DNA of 64,000 nucleotides from Mycobacterium kubicae (lineage in GTDB: Bacteria; Actinomycetota; Actinomycetes; Mycobacteriales; Mycobacteriaceae), in assembly GCF_015689175.1 (NCBI RefSeq), contig NZ_CP065047.1:3906001-3970000 (forward strand). The letters run 5' to 3'. The translations under genes and the position numbers were made by a program. Positions 50,620-59,053 of this stretch are shown here, one piece after another. How positions within the stretch are numbered: the first letter of the stretch is position 1; each line of letters opens with the position of its first letter. The notes under the pieces are model-generated. The model was not told the origin of the DNA. It was given only the letters and a program-made list of their open reading frames with translations, and did not search any database.

Positions 50620-51138
50620 ATGGGTGATCCGGACCAGGAACGAGTCGGCAGATGGTCACGCCGGAATCGTTGGCGTTGGGTTTTGATGGGTTTCACGGTG
50701 ATCCTTCTCGCGGCGTCCATCACCTTCTGGGCGTTACACGACGGTCACGGCTCCACTCCGCAAGGTGATTGCGCTGTCATAGAACAGCTTGGGCATGAGT
50801 GGGCCGCGATGAAGAAATCCATCACTGCGCTGTCCAACGGAGCCGGTGAGACGAAAGATCTTATTGCTATTGCTGATCAGGAATCCGCGATGAGTTCGAA
50901 GATCCGCGCCGCGGAATCGTCGGTGTCCGCTCAGACGCTGAAAGAACAGCTCATCCGTTGGGCCGACGGCGCAGCGTTGTCGGCCCAGGTGCAACGTGCT
51001 GCCGCCACTTCGTCGTCTGGCCAGAATGGGCAGACCTCTACGAACAGTACGGACGCCGATGCGGTACGTGCCGGGACGATGACGTACTCCGCGACGGCGG
51101 CACTGCATCAAGCCTGCCCCAACCTCCCCGTTTCGTGA
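50620..51138 (+). CDS. Hypothetical single-pass membrane protein
   Basis: About 172 residues: a short basic cytosolic start (RWSRRNRWR), one membrane helix (WVLMGFTVILLAASITFWAL, ~20-39) and an extracytoplasmic helical part (CAVIEQLGHEWAAMKKSITAL..). Two Cys (CAVIEQL and the terminal HQACPNLP) could pair. The pattern matches a common mycobacterial small membrane protein type without known role. ATG 50620 is taken; TTG 50611 is possible. It lies next to, but not in line with, the ABC operon. Confidence 0.6.
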   Translation: MGDPDQERVGRWSRRNRWRWVLMGFTVILLAASITFWALHDGHGSTPQGDCAVIEQLGHEWAAMKKSITALSNGAGETKDLIAIADQESAMSSKIRAAESSVSAQTLKEQLIRWADGAALSAQVQRAAATSSSGQNGQTSTNSTDADAVRAGTMTYSATAALHQACPNLPVS

Positions 51139-51316
51139 CGAGCGGCGACGGCGTTGATGTTGCTTACGGTTGTGTTGATGTTCTCAAGGCCGCGTTACTG
51201 GTGTTTGTCGGTGCGCGAACGCGATCGTCGTCCGCGTTTGAGGCAGTCGAGGGCGAGCGGTCAGTTCACCTTTGGCGGCGGTGTTCCTACTTGGGGAATC
51301 AACCTCCCCCGACCAT

Positions 51317-52144
51317 CTATCCCGCGCGTGAGCCTCTCAGCGCTCGCCGCGCAGCAAGGTCCAAGACATAGCCGATGACGCCGATGACGACGATGACCGC
51401 GACAACCTGACCATAGGCCAACTGGTCGCGGGCGTTGAGGATCTGGTAGCCCAAACCCGAACGCACACCGAGCATCTCGGCGGGCACCAGCACCACCCAG
51501 GCGATACCCAGCGCGACCCGCAGACCCGTTTGCAGGTGACCCCGAATCGCCGGCAGCACAATGACGGTGAGCTGCTCGATGCGGCTGGCGCCGAACGACC
51601 GGGCCACCTGCAGGTAGCCGGGGTCTACCGCGTGCACGCCTGCGGCGGTGTTGATCAGGATCGGCCACACCGACGCCGCGGCGATCAGGAAGATGACCGG
51701 CTCGTTGCCAATCCCGAATAATGCCACCGATATCGGCGCCCACGACAGCGGCGAGATCATCCGCAGGAACTGGACAACGGGGCGGGTGGCGCGGTCGGCG
51801 ACGTCGTTCGTCCCGATGAGGAGCCCCGCGGGGATGCCGATGACGGCACCGACGAGTAAGCCAATCAGCAACCGCCACAGGCTGACTCCGGTGTCGGGCA
51901 GCAGCACACCCCGGTTGTACAGGTCGGCCAACGCTTTGACCACCTGCACCGGTGTGGTTTCCCGCAACAACGACTGCGCGGGAGCCAGCACCGCGGTGCC
52001 CAACCACCACAACCCCAGTGCCGCCGCGATGGCCAGCGTGGGTGGCCACCAGCGTTGCACGAGTGACCATCTGGCGGCCGTCGGTGCCCCCGGCTGCCCG
52101 GGCGCTGGCAATCCGGTCGTGGCGCTGGTCTGTTCAAGAGTCAT
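51317..52144 (-). CDS. ABC transporter permease (SsuC/TauC type)
   Basis: A 275-residue BPD-type permease with ~6 helices. The EAA cytosolic loop is around VDPGYLQVARSFGASRIEQLTVIVLPAIRGHLQTGLR. Subfamily: aliphatic sulfonate/taurine/nitrate importers. The ATG at 52144 overlaps the substrate-binding protein stop (ATGA). It is the third gene of an ATPase-SBP-permease operon. No oxygenase (SsuD/TauD) is in the operon itself. Confidence 0.92.
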   Translation of the reverse strand: MTLEQTSATTGLPAPGQPGAPTAARWSLVQRWWPPTLAIAAALGLWWLGTAVLAPAQSLLRETTPVQVVKALADLYNRGVLLPDTGVSLWRLLIGLLVGAVIGIPAGLLIGTNDVADRATRPVVQFLRMISPLSWAPISVALFGIGNEPVIFLIAAASVWPILINTAAGVHAVDPGYLQVARSFGASRIEQLTVIVLPAIRGHLQTGLRVALGIAWVVLVPAEMLGVRSGLGYQILNARDQLAYGQVVAVIVVIGVIGYVLDLAARRALRGSRAG

Positions 52145-53313
52145 CGCGGTTGTACCTGTTCGGTGCGAGTGAGGTCGGACGGAATGCCGAAGGTTTGCGG
52201 GCCACCGTGGGCGGTCAAGGCGCTGCGCACGAAGCTGTCGACCACCAACTCCGAGTGCACGGCGGCGGGGTCCAGCCGGTCCAGGAAGTTGCGGTCGCCG
52301 TCGACGACGGTGTCATGCATCGCCTCCACCAGTCGTTGGGTGAAGCTCGGGAACGGGAAGGGTTGATACCCGAGTCGCTGTGGTTGCCAATCGGGATGCA
52401 GGAATCGGTAGTCCTGAGGTCGGTAGGTGAGCGCGGTCTTGATCGCCGGCAGCGGTTGCGGCAGGTAGGACCCTTTCGACAGGGTCGCGGCGGCCACCGG
52501 CCGGTCGGTGTTGATGCGTTGCTGGGCGCCGACGATCGAATTGACCAGCGAGGCGGCGGCTTCCGGGCGGTGCTCGATGAGGTCGTCGTGGGCCAACACC
52601 ACGCAGCAGGCGTGGTCGCGCCACACATCACCCAGGAAGGTGTGGATGCGCCCGATCTTGCGCACCTGAGCCATGGCGTTGAACGGGTCGGCCACCACGT
52701 ATCCGCTGATCGACCGGTTCGCCAACGCCGGCACCATGTCTGACGGGCTCATGACGATCAGTTCGACGGTGCGGGCGCTACGCGAGGCGCTGCGGCGCAC
52801 CACCGGCACCAGATCGTGGGCGCGTAGCAGTTGCTGAAGGATGATGTTGTGGATCGACCACCAGAACGGGATGGCCACCTGCGTTCCGGCCAGCTGCCCG
52901 AGATCGGTGATGTTCGGCGCAACCGTCAGTGCCGACCCGTTGGTGTGATTCCAGCTCAGCACCCGCACCGGGCTCTTGAGCAGAAAGCGCAGCTGGATGG
53001 CCGTCGGCATCAGCATGTGCACCGCGTCGACCTGTCGGGTGACGAAGGCTTCGGCCAGCGATGCCCAGCTGCGGAACAGCACGGGCTTGGCCGGACTGAC
53101 CACGCCGCGCTGGTAGAGGCCGTCGGCGTGGGCGATGAGCAGCGGCGCGGCGTCGGTGATCGGTAGATAGCCGACCCGCAGTTGGCCGCTGGTGTTGGTG
53201 CGGTCGACGCTGGCCGCACGCGCCAGGTCGGCGACCCCGGCCAAACCGCCGGCGGCGGCGACGGCGACCGTACCGGCGAGCAAGGACCGCCGGCTGACCA
53301 GACCACCGGTCAT
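52141..53313 (-). CDS. ABC substrate-binding protein with twin-arginine signal (NMT1/SsuA-like)
   Basis: A 390-residue periplasmic-binding-type protein: the Tat-like leader SRRSLLAGTVAVAAAGG is cleaved near ARA (residues ~1-34). The binding fold is QLRVGYLPITDAAPLLIAHADGLY, then AVHMLMPTAIQLRFLL and VAIPFWWSIHNIILQQLL. WWSIHN resembles NrtA/CmpA-type nitrate/bicarbonate or organosulphur binders, so the ligand is open. Length exceeds SsuA (~320), closer to NrtA/CmpA. The ATG at 53313 overlaps the ATPase stop (ATGA). Confidence 0.9.
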   Translation of the reverse strand: MTGGLVSRRSLLAGTVAVAAAGGLAGVADLARAASVDRTNTSGQLRVGYLPITDAAPLLIAHADGLYQRGVVSPAKPVLFRSWASLAEAFVTRQVDAVHMLMPTAIQLRFLLKSPVRVLSWNHTNGSALTVAPNITDLGQLAGTQVAIPFWWSIHNIILQQLLRAHDLVPVVRRSASRSARTVELIVMSPSDMVPALANRSISGYVVADPFNAMAQVRKIGRIHTFLGDVWRDHACCVVLAHDDLIEHRPEAAASLVNSIVGAQQRINTDRPVAAATLSKGSYLPQPLPAIKTALTYRPQDYRFLHPDWQPQRLGYQPFPFPSFTQRLVEAMHDTVVDGDRNFLDRLDPAAVHSELVVDSFVRSALTAHGGPQTFGIPSDLTRTEQVQPR

Positions 53314-54044
53314 TGTTCGACCAGGCGATATTGGTCGAGGATCTGCTGGCGGAGTTCCTCGTTGCCGCTGCGGACTTCGGCGGTGAGCGCCGGTTGCCAT
53401 TCGCGCCGGATCCGCCCGTCGGGACCGAGCAGCACGACGCGGCTGGCCAGCAACAACGCCTCGTCGACGTCGTGGGTGACCAGGACGACCGTGATACCCA
53501 GTTCCGCCGCCAGATTCGCCAGCCAAGACTGCAGATCAGCGCGAATGGCGGGGTCCAGGGCACTGAACGGCTCATCCAAAAGCAGCAGCCGGGGGCGGGT
53601 GGCAACGGCACGGATGATCGCGACGCGTTGGGCCTGCCCACCGGAGAGCTGGTCGGGATAGCGATCGGCGACGCGTTCGAGATCGAAATGGCGCAGCAGT
53701 TCTTCGGCGTACTCGCGCTGAAACGACTTCTTGTGTGCGGCGAAACGCCCGGCGAGCATGACGTTTTCCCCGGCGGTCAACCACGGCATGAGCAGCGCCT
53801 GTTGGAAGACGACGCCGGTGTGTGGCCGGGCCACCCCGTTGCCGCTGGACCATTCCACGGTCCCCGACGTCAACTTCTCCAGGCCGGCGATCACCCGCAG
53901 CAGGGTTGATTTGCCGCTACCGCTGCGGCCCAGGATCGCCAGGAAGTCGCCCTCCTCGACAGTCAGGGTGATATCGCTCAAGGCGTGGCTATCGCCGTCG
54001 AAACTCTTGTAGCCACCGACGATCTGTACGGTGCCGGCTCCCAC
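53310..54044 (-). CDS. ABC transporter ATP-binding protein (SsuB/NrtD type)
   Basis: A 244-residue ATPase: Walker A GRSGSGKST, Q-loop VFQQALLMPWLT, signature LSGGQAQRV, Walker B LLLLDEPFSALD, switch His THDVDEA. The QQALLMPWLT block is typical of nitrate/sulfonate importers. GTG 54044 is preferred because GAAAGGA lies 8 bases upstream. The frame is open for 66 more codons without coding character. It is the first gene of the operon. Confidence 0.92.
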   Translation of the reverse strand: MGAGTVQIVGGYKSFDGDSHALSDITLTVEEGDFLAILGRSGSGKSTLLRVIAGLEKLTSGTVEWSSGNGVARPHTGVVFQQALLMPWLTAGENVMLAGRFAAHKKSFQREYAEELLRHFDLERVADRYPDQLSGGQAQRVAIIRAVATRPRLLLLDEPFSALDPAIRADLQSWLANLAAELGITVVLVTHDVDEALLLASRVVLLGPDGRIRREWQPALTAEVRSGNEELRQQILDQYRLVEQ

Positions 54045-54517
54045 GTGAGCAGTCCTTTCGAGGGTCACTGGACGGGCAGCCCGAGGAATCCTCAAAGGCG
54101 CCGCGCATCCCAGACGGTTGAGGCAACGCTGCCATTGCACCGGCGCGTCTGTCGAACGCGCCGATTGGTCCGCTGCGGCGATCCCGGAACCGGCGGCGCC
54201 GCATGCGCGAGCGTCCCGTGCGCACCGTTGCGATCGCCCCAACCGGGTGAATGGATGCTAGCTTGCGACGAACTGACTTGCAGTGCAGGAAGTTTTGCTG
54301 CCGGTCGCCGGAGAGGCGACTGAGCAAGTGGGGGCGCTACTGCAGCGACGGCGGCGTGGGCCCTCGCGGCCGGAACAGAATCGGATCGGGCTGATCGGAA
54401 GGTTGCACCCGGTGTGCGGTCAGGGCTTCGAGTGTGCGGCTAGGGCGCAGTTTTGGCGATTTTCCCGCCGTAGGTGCACGGCCGAAGCCGCTGATGCACT
54501 CTCGACGGCCGCCCGGC
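54045..54517. other. 473-base gene-free stretch upstream of the ABC operon
   Basis: It holds the leader of the ABC operon (minus strand). A 7-bp hairpin GGCGCGT-N7-ACGCGCC lies at 54142-54162. A TAGCAT element near 54256-54261 (minus) could be a -10 box. No conserved riboswitch core was found, and no coding frame looks real. Confidence 0.3.
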
Positions 54518-54745
54518 TCAGCGGTTTCTGACCCGGTGGACGACCACCACGACGACGAGTGCTCCCACCCCGGCCAGAGACACCGTCACGGCGGGCTTCT
54601 TGACGAATTCGATCAGTCGGGCCTTGACGTCGTCGGCCAGACGACGGGGGTTGGCGCGCACAGCCAGCGAATCAACGGTCGCGGCCAGCTGGTCGCGGGC
54701 GACGTCGATCTCCTTCTTGATGGTCTCGGGATCGCGGTCCGCCAC
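54518..54745 (-). CDS. DUF3618 small membrane-anchored protein (Rv2520c-like)
   Basis: A 75-residue protein: an acidic N-terminal helix (RDPETIKKEIDVARDQLAATVDSL), a basic segment (RANPRRLADDVKARL) and a C-terminal membrane helix ([19 protein letters not shown]). This is the DUF3618 architecture and the length of Rv2520c. The GTG at 54745 with GGAGG 9 bases upstream fixes the start; ATG 54784 in frame is not needed. The function is unknown. It is divergent from bcp. Confidence 0.88.
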   Translation of the reverse strand: MADRDPETIKKEIDVARDQLAATVDSLAVRANPRRLADDVKARLIEFVKKPAVTVSLAGVGALVVVVVVHRVRNR

Positions 54746-54854
54746 GTGTCTACCCTCCAAGTCGCCCACACACTGGGTGCTCATTCACCTACCCGCACTA
54801 CCCTAAATCAGCCGGTGCAAGGCCTAACGCTCCGGTGAACAGAAAGGACGCACC

Positions 54855-55328
54855 TTGACCGAGACCACACGGTTGTCCCCCGGGGACAAAGCTCCTGCCT
54901 TCAGCCTCCTCGACGCCGACGGCAACAAGGTGTCGCTGGCCGACTACCAGGGGCGCCGCGTCATCGTGTACTTCTACCCCGCGGCGTCAACCCCCGGATG
55001 CACCAAGCAGGCCTGCGATTTCCGCGACAACCTGCACGAACTCAACGACGCGGGCCTCGACGTCGTCGGCATCTCTCCCGACAAGCCGGAGAAACTGGCC
55101 AAGTTCCGCGACGCCGAAGGCCTGACCTTCCCGCTGTTGTCCGACCCTGACCGCAAAGTGCTCACGGCCTACGGCGCCTACGGCGAGAAGAAGATGTACG
55201 GCAAGACGGTGCAGGGCGTGATCCGCTCGACGTTCGTCGTCGACGAGAAGGGCAAGATCGCCGCCGCGCAGTACAACGTCAAGGCCACCGGGCATGTCGC
55301 GAAGCTGCGCCGGGACCTATCGGTCTAG
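54855..55328 (+). CDS. bcp: Thiol peroxidase Bcp (bacterioferritin comigratory protein)
   Basis: A 157-residue atypical 2-Cys/1-Cys peroxiredoxin that reduces hydroperoxides: STPGCTKQAC with peroxidatic C49 and possible resolving C54, plus the conserved Arg in VIRSTFVVDE. It uses a TTG start at 54855 with AAAGGA 5-7 bases before it, as the family N-terminus (MTETTRLSPGDKAPAF) requires. It is the Rv2521 orthologue. The DUF3060 gene follows after 2 bases. Confidence 0.95.
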   Translation: MTETTRLSPGDKAPAFSLLDADGNKVSLADYQGRRVIVYFYPAASTPGCTKQACDFRDNLHELNDAGLDVVGISPDKPEKLAKFRDAEGLTFPLLSDPDRKVLTAYGAYGEKKMYGKTVQGVIRSTFVVDEKGKIAAAQYNVKATGHVAKLRRDLSV

Positions 55329-55330
55329 CC

Positions 55331-55867
55331 GTGACCGGTAAGGCGGGCGATTCGGCGATGGATCCCGACGATCCTGAGCAGTACATCCGCAACCTCGAAC
55401 AGCGGGCCGGCCAGCCCCTCGGACCCTCGTCCCAGCCGCCGAACCCCGACAACGACTCACTGGTGCGGTGGTTGCGAGGCGCCGCCGGTTATCTGAACAC
55501 ACCCTCGAGACGGCGGGTAATGGTCTTCGCCGCCGCGGCCGTGGTCGCCATCGCGTTGTTCGTGGCGTACTCGCACCACAACACCACCGTGCACGGCAAC
55601 CTCGTGATGATCAATAGCGGCGCCAAGGACACCATCGACTGCAACGACGGCAGCGTCAAGCTCGACGGCGACAACAACACCTACACCATCACCGGTCGCT
55701 GCCGCAGGCTCGAGGTCTTCGGTAGCGCCAATCACGTCACCGTCGACAGCGCGGACAGCATCGACATCTTCGGCGACGACAACGAGGTGACGTACCACTC
55801 CGGCTATCCGAGGATCAACAAGACCGGAAACAACGACACCGTCTTTCAGCGCCCGAACAGCCGCTGA
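55331..55867 (+). CDS. DUF3060 protein with membrane anchor
   Basis: A 178-residue protein: a cytosolic disordered N-terminus (~1-60), a membrane helix (VMVFAAAAVVAIALFVAY, ~64-81) and an extracytoplasmic DUF3060 beta-helix (GNLVMINSGAKDTIDCNDGSV.., ITGRCRRLEVFGSANHVTVD.., IDIFGDDNEV..). Two Cys (DCND, GRCR) probably pair. GTG 55331 starts 2 bases after the bcp stop, so they are cotranscribed. The DUF3060 role is unknown; the repeat pattern resembles polysaccharide-facing domains. Confidence 0.85.
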   Translation: MTGKAGDSAMDPDDPEQYIRNLEQRAGQPLGPSSQPPNPDNDSLVRWLRGAAGYLNTPSRRRVMVFAAAAVVAIALFVAYSHHNTTVHGNLVMINSGAKDTIDCNDGSVKLDGDNNTYTITGRCRRLEVFGSANHVTVDSADSIDIFGDDNEVTYHSGYPRINKTGNNDTVFQRPNSR

Positions 55868-55879
55868 CGCGCGCGGGCG

Positions 55880-57214
55880 TCAGGCCAGACTCGCCAGCAG
55901 CAGCGCCTCGGCGATCGCGGCACGCTCCAAAACACCCAGGTGCAAGCTCTCGTTGATGCTGTGTGCCTGGGTGTTCGGGTCCTCCACCCCCGTGACCAGA
56001 ATTTTGGCCTGCGGGAATGCGGCGGCGAACTCGGCGATGAAGGGAATCGATCCGCCCATGCCCATATCGATCGGCGCTACGCCCCATGCTTCGCGGAAGG
56101 CCTCCCGGGCGGCGTCATAGACAGCCCCGCTCGCCTCGACGGCGTAGGGCTGACCGAGTTCACCGCGGGTGATGGTCACTTCCGCACCCCACGGCACGTG
56201 CCTTCGCAAGTGATCTTCCAGCGCAGCCAGATGCGCGGCAGCGTCGCCGCCGGGAGCCACGCGCATGCTGATCTTGGCGCGCGCCCGCGGAATCAACGTA
56301 TTCGACGACGCCGCAACCGAAGTCGTGTCGATACCGATCACGGTGATGGCCGGTTTGGCCCACAACCGCTGCGGCACCGAACCGGATCCAATCTCGGACA
56401 CGCCGTCGAGCAGGCCGGAATCGGCGCGTACCCGTTCGGGCGGGTATTCGGGAAAGTTGAGGTTGGCGATGTCGGTCTCGTGTAGGCCGGCCACGGCCAC
56501 ATTGCCGTCGTCGTCGTGCAAGCTGGCCAGCAACCGCACCAGGACGCTGAGCGCGTCGGGAACGACGCCGCCCCACAAGCCGGAGTGCAGACCGTGGTCC
56601 AGCGTGGCCACCTCGACCACGCAGTCGGCCAATCCGCGCAGCGACACCGTCAAGGCCGGAACGTCGCTACTCCAGTTGTCGGAGTCGGCGATGACGATCA
56701 CGTCGGCGGCCAGCGCGTCGCGGTGCGCCGCAAGCAACCGGCCCAGGGTTGGTGACCCGGATTCTTCCTCGCCTTCGACGAACACCGTCACCCCCACCGG
56801 CGGTCGGCCGCCATGGGCGCGAAACGCCGCCAGATGCGTTGCGATGCCGGCCTTGTCGTCGGCGGTCCCCCGCCCGTAGAGCCGTCCGTTGCGTTCGGTC
56901 GGCTCGAACGGCTCCGATTGCCACTGACCGCGATCACCCTCGGGCTGGACGTCGTGGTGGGCGTACAACAGCACGGTGGGGCCCCCCGGCGGCGCGGGGT
57001 GATGGGCGATGACCGCCGGAGCGCCACCTTCGCTGACTATCCGTACGTCATCAAAACCGGCCTGGGACAACAGCTCTGCCACCGACCGGGCGCTGCGCTG
57101 CACCTCCGCGCGTCGAGCCGGGTCGGCCCATACCGATTCGATGCGCACCAGGTCCTCGAGGTCGCGCCGCACCGACGGCAGCACCTCACGTACCCGCTCA
57201 ACCAGTTCCGTCAT
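55880..57214 (-). CDS. M20-family peptidase (dipeptidase-like, Rv2522c)
   Basis: A 444-residue metallopeptidase with two-zinc sites: LLYAHHDVQPEGD, GRGTADDKAGIATHL, and catalytic Glu in FVEGEEESGSP. The dimerisation/lid domain is inserted around 190-330, and the zinc His is near the end (THNAQAHSINES-like text GVEDPNTQAHSINE). It cleaves small peptides or acyl-amino acids in the cytosol. It is convergent with the DUF3060 gene and divergent from the histidine kinase. Confidence 0.9.
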   Translation of the reverse strand: MTELVERVREVLPSVRRDLEDLVRIESVWADPARRAEVQRSARSVAELLSQAGFDDVRIVSEGGAPAVIAHHPAPPGGPTVLLYAHHDVQPEGDRGQWQSEPFEPTERNGRLYGRGTADDKAGIATHLAAFRAHGGRPPVGVTVFVEGEEESGSPTLGRLLAAHRDALAADVIVIADSDNWSSDVPALTVSLRGLADCVVEVATLDHGLHSGLWGGVVPDALSVLVRLLASLHDDDGNVAVAGLHETDIANLNFPEYPPERVRADSGLLDGVSEIGSGSVPQRLWAKPAITVIGIDTTSVAASSNTLIPRARAKISMRVAPGGDAAAHLAALEDHLRRHVPWGAEVTITRGELGQPYAVEASGAVYDAAREAFREAWGVAPIDMGMGGSIPFIAEFAAAFPQAKILVTGVEDPNTQAHSINESLHLGVLERAAIAEALLLASLA

Positions 57215-57254
57215 GGCTTCGAGGCTAACGAACGGGTGCCCTTAAGCTGGCCGT

Positions 57255-58394
57255 GTGCCGAGCGACGGTCCTGATCCGACGACACCGCTGTGGCGGGCCG
57301 CGCAGCTGTTTCGGCTGCTCAGCTGTCTGTACGCGCTCGGCTTTCACATCGCCATCAGCTCCGATTTGCACCGGCCCGGTCTCGGTTGGGCGCTGTTCGC
57401 CGTGTTGATCGGGTGGAGCGCGGCCTGCGCCGTCGCCTACCTGCGGGGCTTCGGGCGGCGACCGGGGTGGGTGATCGCCGAAGTGATCGTCGTGGTGCTG
57501 CTGATGGCGTCCACCAACGTCGTCGCCTCGGGGCCGTGGGCGCTGAACAACCAGACCTGGCCGACCACGTTGTGGGCCAGCAACGCCACCATCTCCGCTG
57601 CGCTGCAGTTCGGCCCGACCGGTGGCATGTTGACCGGCATCGTGGTCACCGCCACCCATGAAGCCGTCCGCGGCTACGTCAACGTCAACCTCGGGCGCAA
57701 CGCCACCATCATCGTCGAGTTGGCGGTCGGACTGGCGATTGGGCTGGCGGCCCGCACCGCACGACGCGCCCACAGCGAATTGCAGCGGGCGGCCCAACTA
57801 TCGGCCGCCGTCGAACAGCGCGAGCGCCTCTCCCGGCAAGTGCACGACGGCGTCATCCAGGTACTGGCCCTCGTCGCCAAGCGCGGCTATGAAATCGGCG
57901 GCGACACAGCGGAATTGGCGAGGCTGGCCGGTGAACAGGAACGCGCCTTGCGCAGCTGGCTCACCTCCACCGACATGGAGGTCGACGACGACGCCGCCAC
58001 CACATTGGACCTGCGCACCTTGCTGCGCCGCCGGGAAACTGATCGGGTGTCCATGAGCCTGCCGGGGACCCCGGTGCTGTTGCCCCGCGCGGTGGCCGCC
58101 GAACTGGACGCTGCGGTCGGCAATGCCCTGGACAACGTACGGTTGCACGCCGGACCGGACGCCCGCGCGTTCGTGTTGCTGGAAGACCTCGGCGAATCGG
58201 TCGCGGTGAGCGTCCGCGACGACGGTGTCGGTATCGCCGCCGGGCGGCTGGACGAAGCCGCTAGCCAAGGACGCCTGGGCGTTTCCCAGTCCATTGTGGG
58301 ACGGTTGACATCGCTGGGCGGTAGCGCCGAGGTGCACAGCGACGTCGGCGAGGGAACCGAATGGGAACTGCGGGTGCCGCGGAGGACAACATGA
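57255..58394 (+). CDS. Sensor histidine kinase (NarX/DesK-like, MacS family)
   Basis: A 379-residue membrane kinase: ~6 N-terminal helices, then a DHp with RLSRQVHDGVIQVLALV (phospho-acceptor H197, HisKA_3 type) and HATPase with NALDNVRLHAG, VRDDGVGIA and GVSQSIVGR. The domain order fits MacS-like kinases. GTG 57255 is used. The stop overlaps the response regulator start (ATGA). The signal is unknown; the sensor is buried in the membrane. Confidence 0.92.
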   Translation: MPSDGPDPTTPLWRAAQLFRLLSCLYALGFHIAISSDLHRPGLGWALFAVLIGWSAACAVAYLRGFGRRPGWVIAEVIVVVLLMASTNVVASGPWALNNQTWPTTLWASNATISAALQFGPTGGMLTGIVVTATHEAVRGYVNVNLGRNATIIVELAVGLAIGLAARTARRAHSELQRAAQLSAAVEQRERLSRQVHDGVIQVLALVAKRGYEIGGDTAELARLAGEQERALRSWLTSTDMEVDDDAATTLDLRTLLRRRETDRVSMSLPGTPVLLPRAVAAELDAAVGNALDNVRLHAGPDARAFVLLEDLGESVAVSVRDDGVGIAAGRLDEAASQGRLGVSQSIVGRLTSLGGSAEVHSDVGEGTEWELRVPRRTT

Positions 58395-59047
58395 CGCAGG
58401 ACGCCGCACCGACGGTGATGGTGGTCGACGACCATCCGATTTGGCGCGACGCGGTGGCCCGCGACCTGGCCGATGACGGGTTCGAAGTGGTGGCCACCGC
58501 CGAGGGCGTGGCCGCGGCGCGCCGCCGGGCGGCCGTGGTCAAGCCCGACGTCGTGGTGATGGACATGCGACTCGCCGACGGCGACGGGGTGGCGGCCACC
58601 AGGGAAGTGCTCGACGTGTCGCCGTCCTCCCGAGTGCTGGTGTTGTCGGCTTCCGACGAACGCGACGACGTCCTCGAGGCCGTCAAAGCCGGCGCGACCG
58701 GCTACCTGGTCAAGAGCGCATCGAAGTCCGAACTGGCCGACGCCGTGCGAGCCACCGCGGCAGGCCGCGCGGTCTTCACCCCGAGTCTGGCCGGGCTGGT
58801 GCTCGGTGAGTATCGGCGCATCGCCCAGACCCCCAACGCGGGGCCGGCGACACCGAGTCTGACCGAACGAGAGACCGAAGTGTTGCGGTACGTGGCAAAA
58901 GGCTTGTCCGCCAAGCAAATTGCCGACAAGCTTTCGCTGAGCCACCGGACGGTGGAAAACCACGTGCAAGCGACGTTTCGGAAGCTGCAAGTCGCCAATC
59001 GGGTGGAGTTGACCCGCTACGCCATCGAACACGGGCTCGACCAATGA
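58391..59047 (+). CDS. NarL/FixJ-family response regulator
   Basis: A 218-residue protein: receiver domain with MVVDDHPI (D13, D14), phospho-acceptor D58 in VVMDMRLADGDG and K in YLVKSAS. The C-terminal LuxR-type HTH is SLTERETEVLRYVAKGLSAKQIADKLSLSHRTVENHV. It is coupled to the kinase by an ATGA overlap. The stop is 6 bases from the convergent flavoprotein stop. Confidence 0.94.
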   Translation: MTQDAAPTVMVVDDHPIWRDAVARDLADDGFEVVATAEGVAAARRRAAVVKPDVVVMDMRLADGDGVAATREVLDVSPSSRVLVLSASDERDDVLEAVKAGATGYLVKSASKSELADAVRATAAGRAVFTPSLAGLVLGEYRRIAQTPNAGPATPSLTERETEVLRYVAKGLSAKQIADKLSLSHRTVENHVQATFRKLQVANRVELTRYAIEHGLDQ

Positions 59048-59053
59048 GCCGGC

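Noticed and set aside
54045..54517. Riboswitch in the ABC operon leader
   Set aside because: No TPP, cobalamin or SAM conserved core could be matched; only a short hairpin is present.
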